Assembly (NCBI GenBank): GCA_963717985.1
Contig: CAVQYC010000003.1
Location: forward strand, 682,001 to 746,000
Direction: 5' to 3'
Length of the DNA stretch: 64,000 bases
Origin: BOG-1155 sp963717985
GTDB taxonomy: Bacteria; Desulfobacterota; Syntrophorhabdia; Syntrophorhabdales; WCHB1-27
Numbering within the stretch: position 1 is the stretch's first letter; each line of letters opens with the position of its first letter. Below the pieces are notes generated by a model. It searched no databases, was not told where the DNA came from, and saw only the letters and a program-made list of their open reading frames with translations. This document shows, piece after piece, positions 51,782 to 59,775 of this stretch. Both the position numbers and the translations under genes were made by a program.

Positions 51782-52597
51782 TCAGTACGCAGCCCGGGGG
51801 CTTTCAATTACTTCAAGCCGGCTATCTACGGACGCAACGCCTTTCACGCGCTTCAAAATCTCGACTGCTTTCGTTTTGACCTGTTCGCTCGCCACAGACC
51901 CCGTGAGTTGAACCCTGTCCGGCTCCATGGCGGAAACGGAAACCAGGGAGAATCCGCCGGCCTCGATGAGGGCGGCCTCCGCCCTTCTGACAAGGCCCAT
52001 CATTTGCAATGATTTCATCGCATCTATTGAGCGGGCCATGATCTCTTCGGTCCGAGCCACATACAAAACCGTGTCTGTTGCGAGTTCAGGGGTCAGATTA
52101 TCCATGTTGAGCACCATATCGTAAAGCTCGGGATTGTCCCAGTCCAGTCCGAATGCAAATCTGACGAAGTCTCCTCTCTCCCGGTCGCTTCTGTGTATTG
52201 CCCTCTGGGCCGCGTCTATGTTGAAGCCTCTTTCTACCAGATTCCGCATGCGCGTCTCCATAGACGCCGTTACCCTGACATGGAAGGCACATTTGAAGGT
52301 CCTTAAGAGGATATGACTCCCGCGCCCGAGGAATACCGCATTTCCCCGGCTCGCCAGCTCGTAGATAACGGAGTCGAAGCGGTCCAGACGGATCTCCGGC
52401 CGGCGCGTAAAGTACCTCTCAAAGAGAGACGGCACCTTTTCGTCCACCTCTTTGACGTCCCCAAGGAACCCCATCTCCTGCGCGGCGGCCTCGATCGCCT
52501 CCGTGTCGTAGAAGGCGTACCCCAATTGCCTCGCAACCCTCCTGGCTATTTCCGATCCGCCGGTACCCATTTTCCTCGTGAGGGTGATGAATTGCAT
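51782..52597 (-). CDS. Cytidylate-kinase-like protein with C-terminal BON domain
   Basis: A 271-residue protein. Residues 1-185 are cytidylate-kinase-like: the start FITLTRKMGTGGSEIARRVA is the P-loop region, and RSDRERGDFVRFAFG is the LID-like part. Residues 195-265 form a BON-like domain (DRVQLTGSVASEQVKTKAVE, RVKGVASVDSRLEVI). BON domains usually bind membranes or lipids; the fusion to a kinase fold is unusual. I chose ATG 52597 because GGAGG is 7 bases upstream; the longer frame lacks a ribosome site. Substrate unknown. Confidence 0.78.
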   Translation of the reverse strand: MQFITLTRKMGTGGSEIARRVARQLGYAFYDTEAIEAAAQEMGFLGDVKEVDEKVPSLFERYFTRRPEIRLDRFDSVIYELASRGNAVFLGRGSHILLRTFKCAFHVRVTASMETRMRNLVERGFNIDAAQRAIHRSDRERGDFVRFAFGLDWDNPELYDMVLNMDNLTPELATDTVLYVARTEEIMARSIDAMKSLQMMGLVRRAEAALIEAGGFSLVSVSAMEPDRVQLTGSVASEQVKTKAVEILKRVKGVASVDSRLEVIESPRAAY

Positions 52598-52823
52598 GGC
52601 TCTACCTCCTATAGACATAATCCACTGACTAACCTTAGGCATCGAAACCGGTGATGTCAAGTCCTCGCCCCGTCCAGGGCAAGCTGCTTTCATCACTTTG
52701 GACGCGACGAAAGGGTTCTACTGAGAGCCCTGGTGCATGCAAGAGGGCCCGGGGTTATGTCGATGCTTCATTTGCAGAAGATGAACCTGATCGTCTACGC
52801 GCAAGTGTAAATCGGCACCTGCG

Positions 52824-54620
52824 TCAAACAGCACACGGCGCGGGTGGTTCGGGTTCAAGGCGCCGCCCCTCCATCTCCAGGACCGCCTTCAGCATCTTTT
52901 CCAGCTTTGCCTCTTCGGTCTCATCCGCGTACTTCGGCCTCTCTACATCGGGAAATAACCGGAATATGGCGTTCATGATGACTTCGGCGTGCGGAGGGCA
53001 GCCGGGAAGATGCGCGCCCAGATGCGCGTGATGCTGCTGGCAGATGCCCATGAAGAGGTTTGTCTCTGCCGGGTCGATGCGGGTGGGGGTCGAGGGGCCG
53101 AGAAAGATATTGACCTTCGGGTCGAAAGGCCGGTCGATGAGCAGCCTCGTCGGCTCCTGCGGGTCGGGCCTCCGGAGCTTGTTGACGGCGAAATGGAGGT
53201 ACCCCCCGCAGCCGTTGCAGGCATCATTCGCGTGGATGGCAATGTCCCTTCCGCCCCTCAGATTGAGTTCAGGCTGCTTAAAGGGGCTTGCCACCTCACC
53301 GATAGAGGCGCCGACCACCTCGATTCGCTCGGGCTCTATCGGGCCCAGTCCCTGGTGATAGGCAAGGAGCACAGGGGGAGAGAGGGTAGGGTCGAGGCCC
53401 ATGATCCGCATGGCGACAGCGTCTACCGCGACCGGGTTCGTTCCCCCTATCAGCAGGTTCATCTGCTTCGGTATGCCTGAGACGGGACCGAAATCCTCCT
53501 GTCCCGTGAGTCCATCGATAATGGACAGCACCGGCTTAATGAGGCGGTGGATGTTGACAAGGTTCTGCCAAAGTCCAAAAAAGTGGGACATATACTTTTC
53601 AATAGGCGGCATGGCTCCCTGAAGGTTCTTGATAGCCAGGGAAACGCCCGCGGCAAAATGGATCTTCAGGACGGGAAGATTGATGATTGCATCGGCCTCC
53701 GCAATCGTGACGGGCACTTTGCGACCGGCCATCCTCTTGCCCGCCGGGACCGGTTTCTCCACGAGCCTGTCCGTGTTCAGATCGACGACGCGTACTTTCC
53801 GGGGGTCCATGTCCACCAGCCTGTCATAGCCGTAGTGGGCAAACATCTTGCTTGTCTCGCTCCGGTTGATCGACGACCCTTCCGCGACCGTGATACTCCC
53901 CGCTACGGGCAGAAGGATCTCGATCAATGCCCTGACGAGTCTTATGTCGGTAACGATACCCCCCGTGTAGATGCCGTCTTTCATGCCGTGGTCCGCGACG
54001 ACATTCGGCTTGATGACCGCTTTCGTGCCCGGCTTGACGAACCGCTCGATCCCCCCGAGTCTTTTGATCAGGTTTTCGAGGGATCTCCTGATCTCCTCCT
54101 GTGTCTGCGTGGCCGGGACTCGCTCCACGGCGACCCGCTCCCTGCGACCATATGTCCTGGCCGGCGCGTGCCCTCGGTGACGCTGAAAATAGACGGCCGT
54201 GCTCAAGTCCATCTTAAGGAAGGAATGGCCATCGACAGAGTACGAACGGGTCGGACGAAAACCGTATGCCGTCATCCATCGGTATCTCTCCCTGTCCGCC
54301 GCGAGAATCTCTGCTGCCACAAGGCTCTCCCGGATAATCAGGGCATCAACCACATCGGGCAGGAGTTCTTCTCCCTGATCATTACTCCTCGTCAGGATCT
54401 CTTCTATCATGCTTGAGCGGGGATCGTAGACAATCCAGGCCACCTGCACGCCATCCTTCGACGCCACATATGTGGTGATATCCGGGTTTTCCTGCCACTT
54501 CTTCCACCTGATATCGATATAATCCGGATTCACGCCTTCTATCGAGCCGTAATAGTCCCGAAATCTCTTCCATAAAGCGGAAGAGAGCCTTCCCTTCCTC
54601 AGTACTGCCATCGACGACAT
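52824..54620 (-). CDS. GNAT-like/DUF362 fusion protein
   Basis: A 598-residue protein with two parts. Residues 1-150 look like a GNAT acyltransferase (YVASKDGVQVAWIVYDP, and the end motif RWMTAYGFRPTRSYS). Residues 170-598 are a DUF362 domain (PGTKAVIKPNVVADHG, EGSSINRSETSKMFAHYGYD, NLPVLKIHFAAGVSLAIKNL) that ends with HANDACNGCGGYLHFAVNKL, where two Cys remain but not a full ferredoxin motif. Start choice is uncertain: ATG 54620 and ATG 54611 are both possible. DUF362 proteins have no agreed function. Confidence 0.75.
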   Translation of the reverse strand: MSSMAVLRKGRLSSALWKRFRDYYGSIEGVNPDYIDIRWKKWQENPDITTYVASKDGVQVAWIVYDPRSSMIEEILTRSNDQGEELLPDVVDALIIRESLVAAEILAADRERYRWMTAYGFRPTRSYSVDGHSFLKMDLSTAVYFQRHRGHAPARTYGRRERVAVERVPATQTQEEIRRSLENLIKRLGGIERFVKPGTKAVIKPNVVADHGMKDGIYTGGIVTDIRLVRALIEILLPVAGSITVAEGSSINRSETSKMFAHYGYDRLVDMDPRKVRVVDLNTDRLVEKPVPAGKRMAGRKVPVTIAEADAIINLPVLKIHFAAGVSLAIKNLQGAMPPIEKYMSHFFGLWQNLVNIHRLIKPVLSIIDGLTGQEDFGPVSGIPKQMNLLIGGTNPVAVDAVAMRIMGLDPTLSPPVLLAYHQGLGPIEPERIEVVGASIGEVASPFKQPELNLRGGRDIAIHANDACNGCGGYLHFAVNKLRRPDPQEPTRLLIDRPFDPKVNIFLGPSTPTRIDPAETNLFMGICQQHHAHLGAHLPGCPPHAEVIMNAIFRLFPDVERPKYADETEEAKLEKMLKAVLEMEGRRLEPEPPAPCAV

Positions 54621-55068
54621 CTCCCTCATCTCCTTAATCAGTGCGTCCGCCGGAAACCGCCTCCGCAGGCTTCCGCGCACCTATCAGTATAACCTGCCAG
54701 CAGCTCAAGTATCACCATAAAAAAGCTCCGGCCCCTCCGGAACACCCCTCGCGCGTACCTGCAATCATTCACATCCGGCGGAGTCTTTTTGCTTCGCGAT
54801 TACCATTTCACAGCATTGTCCGCCATGGACAAAATGTATTATTCTGTCCCGTATTCCTACAACCGAGGCCCGAAAACCCCTGCCCTGCCTGAAGGAAAGG
54901 AATGGCAACACCCTAACCATACCACGCGCATCTCTTATTGGCTCTGAAAATTCCTGTCCGTCTCTTTCATGGCAGGGGTGAGCATGATGAGAACAACGAG
55001 TGGTTCGTTGCCTGTATTCTTGTGTGCCTATCTGGTGAGGGAAGGTTGTCCGGATCGCCCCTGCGGAC
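54621..55068. other. Gene-free stretch, about 450 bases
   Basis: Lies between the DUF362 gene start and the 3' end of the candidate small RNA. Short ORFs here have no ribosome sites or family features. A promoter for the DUF362 gene was not found. Confidence 0.4.
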
Positions 55069-55221
55069 AAAAAAAGAGGTGGGGCTACCAAGCTTCACAG
55101 AGGCTCCCGCGCGCTGGAGGGTCTGTTTCCGCTTTCGGTGAAGAGGTCCCGAAGTTCGAAGGGGACTTCGGTCTCGGATATTCCCTTCACCTACTCGCTG
55201 CCTTTGGGTTACCCACCCTTT
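55069..55221 (-). ncRNA. Candidate structured small RNA (about 150 nt)
   Basis: Reading the minus strand from the promoter at 55228-55255: a closing stem GGTGGG...CCCACC (55212-55217 with 55078-55083), supported inside by ACC/GGT. Within it lie a long hairpin with GGTGAAG/CTTCACC and an inner GTCCC/GGGAC stem, and a second hairpin CAGA-CC-CTCC/GGAG-CC-TCTG. The end is a run of seven U (55069-55075). Four GGA motifs occur in unpaired or loop areas. The region is not coding in either strand by any visible sign. The layout (size, closing stem, long hairpin) recalls 6S-like or CsrA-binding RNAs, but I cannot assign a family. Confidence 0.55.
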
Positions 55222-55227
55222 ATCTTT

Positions 55228-55255
55228 ATTATAACACAGATTTGTATATTGTCAA
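55228..55255 (-). promoter_or_regulatory. Near-consensus sigma-70 promoter for the candidate small RNA
   Basis: On the minus strand TTGACA (55250-55255) and TATAAT (55228-55233), both perfect, are 16 bases apart. Transcription would start near 55221 and run leftwards, with no protein gene in range until the U-run at 55069. Confidence 0.75.
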
Positions 55256-55442
55256 GTGCGATTTGTATGAATGTTGTGAAAAAGTACCAAAAACGCATAA
55301 ATGAAGGCGTTGACTGAGCCACCAGCCCCTATGCCGTGTTACCTGTATCACCTAAATTCTCCGGTGGAGAAAGTGACTTTAAGGGTGGTAGAATAATCGG
55401 GGTGGGTCAAAGGCGGATATCGGGTGAGGGAGCAGGAAAAAC

Positions 55443-56453
55443 ATGCGCTGCAGTTATTGTGAACGACGATGCGGGATAACAGAGGGCAAAACAGGTGTGT
55501 GCCGCATGTACACCGTCTCGGGAGGCATTATTGTGGAGCGGTTTCCACACCGCTGGAGTGCCTGCGGGTCATACCTTGTGGAATCGATGCCTTTCTATCA
55601 TGCCTATCCGGGAAGCCGGTGTCTGGCCATAGGCACGACCGGTTGTAATTTCCGGTGCCGGTACTGCTCGAACGCCTATATCGCAAAGGAAGACCCGGAG
55701 GTTCAACAGGACCGGATGTATCATCTCGCGCCTCGCGAGCTGGTAGGCATGGCGCGAAAGCTCAACTGCCGCAGCATCATATTCAACGTCAACGAGCCTA
55801 CCGTTTCGCTACCTTCTCTGCTTGAGGTAGCGAAAGAGGCGAAGGCGGCAGCCATTCCCATGGGATGCCTTACGAACGGCTACACGACCATGGAGGCCAC
55901 AGAGCTGCTGGCGTCCATCTTTTCTTTCTTTAACATAAGCCTCAAGGGGATTTCCGCCCGCTTCAACAGGACGTATATCGGCATCAAATCTTCCGGGCCT
56001 GTGCTGCGCACTATCAGGCGGCTGGCACAAGACCGGCATGTGGAAGTAACGACGCCCATCGTCCAGGGGGCAAACGACAGCGAGATCGATAGGATTGCAG
56101 ACTTCCTCGCGGGAGTCGATCCGGAGATACCCTGGCACGTGTTTCGTCTTCTTCCGGAGGATGAGATGAAGGGCGCCGAATATCCCAGTATTCAGGCTAT
56201 TGACGGGACCCTAGAGTCTGCGAGGAAAAAACTTCCCTACATCTATTTTCACAATTTTGTCGCCTCCGAATGGGTACATACCCTCTGCCCCGATTGCGGA
56301 TGTACCGTTATCGAGCGCTTCAGCCTGGGATGCGGGGGCGACAAGCTGAAAAGGCTGCTGTGCGCGGATAACAGATGCCCCGACTGCGGCCGGACGATCA
56401 ATATACTGAGCCAGAAACCCTGCCCCGGGAATATGGAAAGGGTGCAGCAATGA
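55443..56453 (+). CDS. AmrS-like radical SAM enzyme (AmmeMemoRadiSam type)
   Basis: A 336-residue radical SAM protein. The cluster motif is TTGCNFRCRYCSNAYIAKE (CxxxCxxC, about residue 70). Further family features are CSYCERRCGITEGKTGVC at the start, FNVNEPTVS, FFNISLKGISARFNRTYIG, TTPIVQGANDSEIDRIADFL and PWHVFRLLPEDEM, ending in two CxxC pairs (LCPDCGCT, RCPDCGRT) that look like a zinc site. This is the layout of the AmmeMemoRadiSam enzyme and PflA-like relatives. It differs from typical members in places (SMPFYH for KKPLYH), so it may be a paralogue. Its stop overlaps the next ATG. Confidence 0.83.
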   Translation: MRCSYCERRCGITEGKTGVCRMYTVSGGIIVERFPHRWSACGSYLVESMPFYHAYPGSRCLAIGTTGCNFRCRYCSNAYIAKEDPEVQQDRMYHLAPRELVGMARKLNCRSIIFNVNEPTVSLPSLLEVAKEAKAAAIPMGCLTNGYTTMEATELLASIFSFFNISLKGISARFNRTYIGIKSSGPVLRTIRRLAQDRHVEVTTPIVQGANDSEIDRIADFLAGVDPEIPWHVFRLLPEDEMKGAEYPSIQAIDGTLESARKKLPYIYFHNFVASEWVHTLCPDCGCTVIERFSLGCGGDKLKRLLCADNRCPDCGRTINILSQKPCPGNMERVQQ

Positions 56454-57595
56454 GTATAGCGATAGTGGATGCCAGGGGGTGGCAAAATACCCTTGACCTA
56501 GAAACAGGCGAGAAGACCGGTGCAGCCGGAGCTGTAGTCGAAATGGTCAAAGATGTGCTGCAAAGACACCCCTATCCGGGCGATATGGACCCGGGAAGCA
56601 ACCGTTGGGTAAGCGATACGGCATTCGACATCATTGACCGCTACAGCCCGCGCTTTGTCTTCCTCACGTACGCGGCACAGTATTTTTCGGGTCGATATAC
56701 ACCTATGACAGGCGATGCGCGGGCAAGGATGATCTCCGACGCCTTCCTGGAGGCGGAGCGTTTCATCGACACCTCCGGTTTTGCCGCCATCGTGGTGGGA
56801 ACGGGGAACATGACGCCGTTTTTAGGGTTTATCGATGCAACCGGAATCGACGGTCTTGCCGTCTGCACGCACTGGTCCACCAGGTATGCCGGCCTCTACG
56901 GGCCGAGTCCGGAGGATATGAAAGTCCTGGGAGGACATCCGCATATCGAGCGGATCTTTCCGCGGGAGGAAATCGGCAAACTTTTTGACGGGACCCCCGA
57001 ACAGACGTCGAGAGTGCCCGAATACCTGATGCTTGCCCGTGAGGGCTATGCGTTCAAAACCATAAGCGACACCAAGAAGACGCCGGTGATGATACCATCC
57101 CTCAATTTCAATGTCCCCTTGTATGCACCGGGTCGCACCACGGGCGCGATCACCGGCATCCGGCATGCACTCGAAGAGGATCTTTTAGAAAAGCACGTCG
57201 CCCTGATCGTCATGGAAGGTGTAGGATCGGATGAATTCTTGTGGCCGCACTCGTCATGCCGGAACGGCACGGAATGGTTTTACTACGAGCCCGGAGAGGC
57301 CCAATACCTGACGATCACTTCAGGTGAGCACCGTTTTCTTGACTATCCCACGGGCATGGGATGCAAATACTTCGATGAGGCAGAGGCAACGAGGAGCTAC
57401 CCATACTCCGGACTTTTCAAGTCGATCCCGGAAGGCACCTTTGCACGCACGTTTCCGGGGAAAAGCATCGCTGTGGGGAACAAGAGTATGTTCATGCACA
57501 TGGTGACCGGCGCGGACGTCTCGGTAGAGTGTTTTGCGCGAAACCTGTATAACCATGGCACAATGGCCGTGATTCATCGGGAGGACAAACTGTGA
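56450..57595 (+). CDS. Unknown protein coupled to the AmrS-like radical SAM enzyme
   Basis: A 381-residue soluble protein that I do not recognise. It starts at ATG 56450, overlapping the radical SAM stop (ATGA), so the two are translated together. Notable stretches are VGTGNMTPFLGFIDATGIDG (about residue 122), CTHWSTRYAGLYGPSPEDM, KKTPVMIPSLNFNVPLYAPG, VLGGHPHIERIF and the C-terminal GNKSMFMHMVTGADVSVECF. Repeated Asp, His and Ser motifs are compatible with a phosphatase/sulfatase-like fold, but no signature is present. It could be the substrate or a partner of the radical SAM enzyme. Confidence 0.7.
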   Translation: MSIAIVDARGWQNTLDLETGEKTGAAGAVVEMVKDVLQRHPYPGDMDPGSNRWVSDTAFDIIDRYSPRFVFLTYAAQYFSGRYTPMTGDARARMISDAFLEAERFIDTSGFAAIVVGTGNMTPFLGFIDATGIDGLAVCTHWSTRYAGLYGPSPEDMKVLGGHPHIERIFPREEIGKLFDGTPEQTSRVPEYLMLAREGYAFKTISDTKKTPVMIPSLNFNVPLYAPGRTTGAITGIRHALEEDLLEKHVALIVMEGVGSDEFLWPHSSCRNGTEWFYYEPGEAQYLTITSGEHRFLDYPTGMGCKYFDEAEATRSYPYSGLFKSIPEGTFARTFPGKSIAVGNKSMFMHMVTGADVSVECFARNLYNHGTMAVIHREDKL

Positions 57596-57790
57596 TGGCT
57601 ATGAGTACTACCCCTCCCCTATCCCCCTGACCCCGCCTCCGAAGCAGGTGAGGGAAACGCGAGGGCTTTGGCTAAGACATAAACTTTAGGATGACAATGC
57701 GCTTTTGCCCGGCCTTGCCCCCGGCAAATGGAGCATACCGGGCATATAATAAAAACAGGACCGCAGCGAAAAAATTCAAAGGTGGTGCTC
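57596..57790. other. Intergenic spacer before the flavin reductase gene
   Basis: About 195 bases. No recognisable promoter or hairpin; the flavin reductase start has AAAGGTGG just upstream. Confidence 0.35.
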
Positions 57791-58507
57791 ATGGACTATA
57801 CTGCAAAGTTCATCGGCCGGGAAAAACTGGCCGCTGAGGTAACGCTCTTCCGTATTCAAAAGCCGGAGGGTTTTCGGTTCGTGGCAGGGCAATACTGCCT
57901 TGTCTCCGTCCCCGACATGGGGTTTCAGGACGACCGCGGGCTGCGGCGTACCTTCAGCATCAGCTCGTCGCCCCTGGAGAAGGAGCTGCTCTTCGTCACA
58001 AAGCTCAGTGGCAGCGCGCTAAAACGAACCATGGCCGAAATGGCGCCGGGGTGTGCCATCACCCTCGGGCAGCCGTTCGGCGCCCTCACCCTTCCGGATA
58101 ATACGGCGACTCCCCTTGCCTTTCTCGCAGGCGGCGTCGGCATAGCACCCTTTCGCTCCATGTGCCGCTACGCGACGGATGCAGCCACAGGCCACCCGAT
58201 TACCCTGTTCTACTCCAGCAGAACGCCCGAGGAAACGCCTTTTCTCGATGAGCTCACCGCTATGCCGGAACAAAACAGCCGGCTTCGCGTGGTCGCCACC
58301 ATGACGCGGGCAGGGGAAGATTCAACGTGGAGCGGCCTGACCGGACGGCTCAGCGCGGAGATGATCAAAGGGCACTGCGACGCGTGGGAGAGTGCCCAAT
58401 ACTACATTGCGGGTCCGCCGGTCATGGCGGACGCCATGAAACAGACACTCGAACAGATGCACATCCCGCAGGAGCGCATCAAGATCGAGTTGTTCGCGGG
58501 ATACTAG
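57791..58507 (+). CDS. FAD/NAD(P)-binding ferredoxin reductase-type oxidoreductase
   Basis: A 238-residue flavin reductase of the ferredoxin-NADP reductase fold. The FAD part has LRRTFSISSSPLEK (about residue 50) and the NAD part has FLAGGVGIAPFRSMCR (about 112), TLFYSSRTPEETPF and YIAGPPVMADAMKQTL near the end. No iron-sulfur domain is attached, so it needs a partner electron carrier. I chose ATG 57791; a longer frame lacks a ribosome site. It follows the unknown protein by 195 bases and could feed electrons to the radical SAM enzyme, but that is speculative. Confidence 0.88.
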   Translation: MDYTAKFIGREKLAAEVTLFRIQKPEGFRFVAGQYCLVSVPDMGFQDDRGLRRTFSISSSPLEKELLFVTKLSGSALKRTMAEMAPGCAITLGQPFGALTLPDNTATPLAFLAGGVGIAPFRSMCRYATDAATGHPITLFYSSRTPEETPFLDELTAMPEQNSRLRVVATMTRAGEDSTWSGLTGRLSAEMIKGHCDAWESAQYYIAGPPVMADAMKQTLEQMHIPQERIKIELFAGY

Positions 58508-58583
58508 GAGCCCAAGCTCGTCTCTACGCCTCCGCAACGACCGCCCCATGATTGCCCCCTTCCGGACCAATCACGGGGCCATG

Positions 58584-59096
58584 TCACACACCGCAGGGAG
58601 GAAGTTCACTGCCTTCGTCGACCGGGATGGTCTGGTTGCCATTGATGTGCCGTTTTCTGTATCCGTCGTAGTCCGGGAGATGGCGCTCGTAGGACGACGC
58701 CATCAGAGGCGAGGAGACCATAAAGTCCGCGGAAGCCCGGTTGCAGGCGATCGGCACGTTCCAGACAACGGCGATCCGCAGGAGTGCCTTCACATCGGGG
58801 TCGTGCGGATGGGGCTCTAGGGGGTCCCAGAAAAAGATGAGGAAGTCTATTTCCCCATCGGCTATTTTGGCCCCTATCTGCTGATCGCCGCCCAACGGCC
58901 CGCTTTGGAGCTTGGTGACGGGAATGTCAAGCTCGCGCTCCAGCAGGGCGCCCGTCGTGCCCGTCGAGCAGATGAGGTGTTCAGCCAGCAGATCCCTGTT
59001 AAACCGCGCCCACTCCAGCAAATCTCCTTTCTTGTTATCGTGCGCCACGAGGGCGATTCGTTTCTTCTCCTGTGTTGCGAGTATTTCCGATTCCAT
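58584..59096 (-). CDS. mgsA: Methylglyoxal synthase
   Basis: A 170-residue enzyme that turns dihydroxyacetone phosphate into methylglyoxal and phosphate, a bypass of lower glycolysis. Active-site stretches are visible: IALVAHDNKKGDLLEWA (His about residue 19), STGTTGALLE, SGPLGGDQQIGAKIADG with the catalytic Asp, and FFWDPLEPHPHDPDVKAL. The length is somewhat greater than that of typical members (about 150), with extra residues at both ends. A strong ribosome site (GGAGG) precedes the ATG. It is convergent to the flavin reductase gene. Confidence 0.93.
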   Translation of the reverse strand: MESEILATQEKKRIALVAHDNKKGDLLEWARFNRDLLAEHLICSTGTTGALLERELDIPVTKLQSGPLGGDQQIGAKIADGEIDFLIFFWDPLEPHPHDPDVKALLRIAVVWNVPIACNRASADFMVSSPLMASSYERHLPDYDGYRKRHINGNQTIPVDEGSELPPCGV

Positions 59097-59373
59097 AGTG
59101 GTAAACCTCCTGTTGTTGCCTCACGTGCTTTCGCCTTTAGCGAGAACCCGTGTCAACCGGGATTGTCCTGCCCCTTCGTCAGTGTAAGGTAAGGCCCCTT
59201 CGAGAGCGGTTCAAGATCGTTATGCCATTTGAACGGGGTCGAAGCGAAGTTCTCATTATTATCAGTATACATCTTCATTGTTAACACGATAAGAGCGTTC
59301 CTGTTAGCGGTGGGTTAAGAGAAGCGATGGAACCGCCCGCCCGCTCCTGCGGAAAAAAAATTATCCGCTGCTA
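59097..59373. other. Gene-free stretch before the groESL promoter
   Basis: About 280 bases between the mgsA start and the promoter at 59374. No gene or RNA feature was supported. Confidence 0.4.
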
Positions 59374-59403
59374 TTGACAAAAAAGCATTACAACAATTAT
59401 ATT
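59374..59403 (+). promoter_or_regulatory. groESL promoter
   Basis: TTGACA (59374-59379) and TATATT (59398-59403), spacing 18 (or TTATAT at 59397-59402, spacing 17). The CIRCE element begins 5 bases downstream, so a bound repressor would block the start of transcription. Confidence 0.75.
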
Positions 59404-59407
59404 ATCC

Positions 59408-59434
59408 TTAGCAATCGTTCATGCCGATTGCTAA
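59408..59434 (+). promoter_or_regulatory. CIRCE operator for HrcA
   Basis: TTAGCAATC, nine bases, then GATTGCTAA: a perfect 9-9-9 inverted repeat matching the CIRCE consensus TTAGCACTC-N9-GAGTGCTAA except for one matched change in each arm. HrcA repression of groESL is expected; hrcA itself is not in the window. Confidence 0.9.
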
Positions 59435-59467
59435 TCCGCCAAAAATCAAGAAAGGAGCGTGATACAA

Positions 59468-59758
59468 ATGAAGGTAAAACCATTACAGGACAGACTCGTA
59501 ATCAAGAGGCTCGAAGAGGAGGAGAAAACAAAGGGTGGTATCATCATCCCTGACGCAGCCAAGGAAAAGCCCCAGGAAGGCCGGGTCATCGCGGTAGGGG
59601 AAGGAAAGGTCCTCGAAAGCGGCCAGAGGTCCCCGGTGTCGGTAAAGGTTGGCGACAAGATTCTGTTCGGTAAATATTCCGGAACAGAGATAAAGATCGA
59701 CGGCGAGGAGCATCTCATCTTACGGGAAGATGATGTTCTTGCCGTAATCGAAGATTAA
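59468..59758 (+). CDS. groES: GroES co-chaperonin
   Basis: A 96-residue GroES. Features: KVKPLQDRLVIKRLEEEEKT at the N-terminus, the mobile loop TKGGIIIPDAAKEKPQEGRV, GDKILFGKYSGTEIKIDGEE and the end LREDDVLAVIED. It caps the GroEL ring. I chose ATG 59468 over GTG 59459 because the family starts with MKV and AAAGGAG is suitably placed. It is under a CIRCE operator, 17 bases before groEL. Confidence 0.96.
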   Translation: MKVKPLQDRLVIKRLEEEEKTKGGIIIPDAAKEKPQEGRVIAVGEGKVLESGQRSPVSVKVGDKILFGKYSGTEIKIDGEEHLILREDDVLAVIED

Positions 59759-59775
59759 TACAAGGAGGCGTATAG

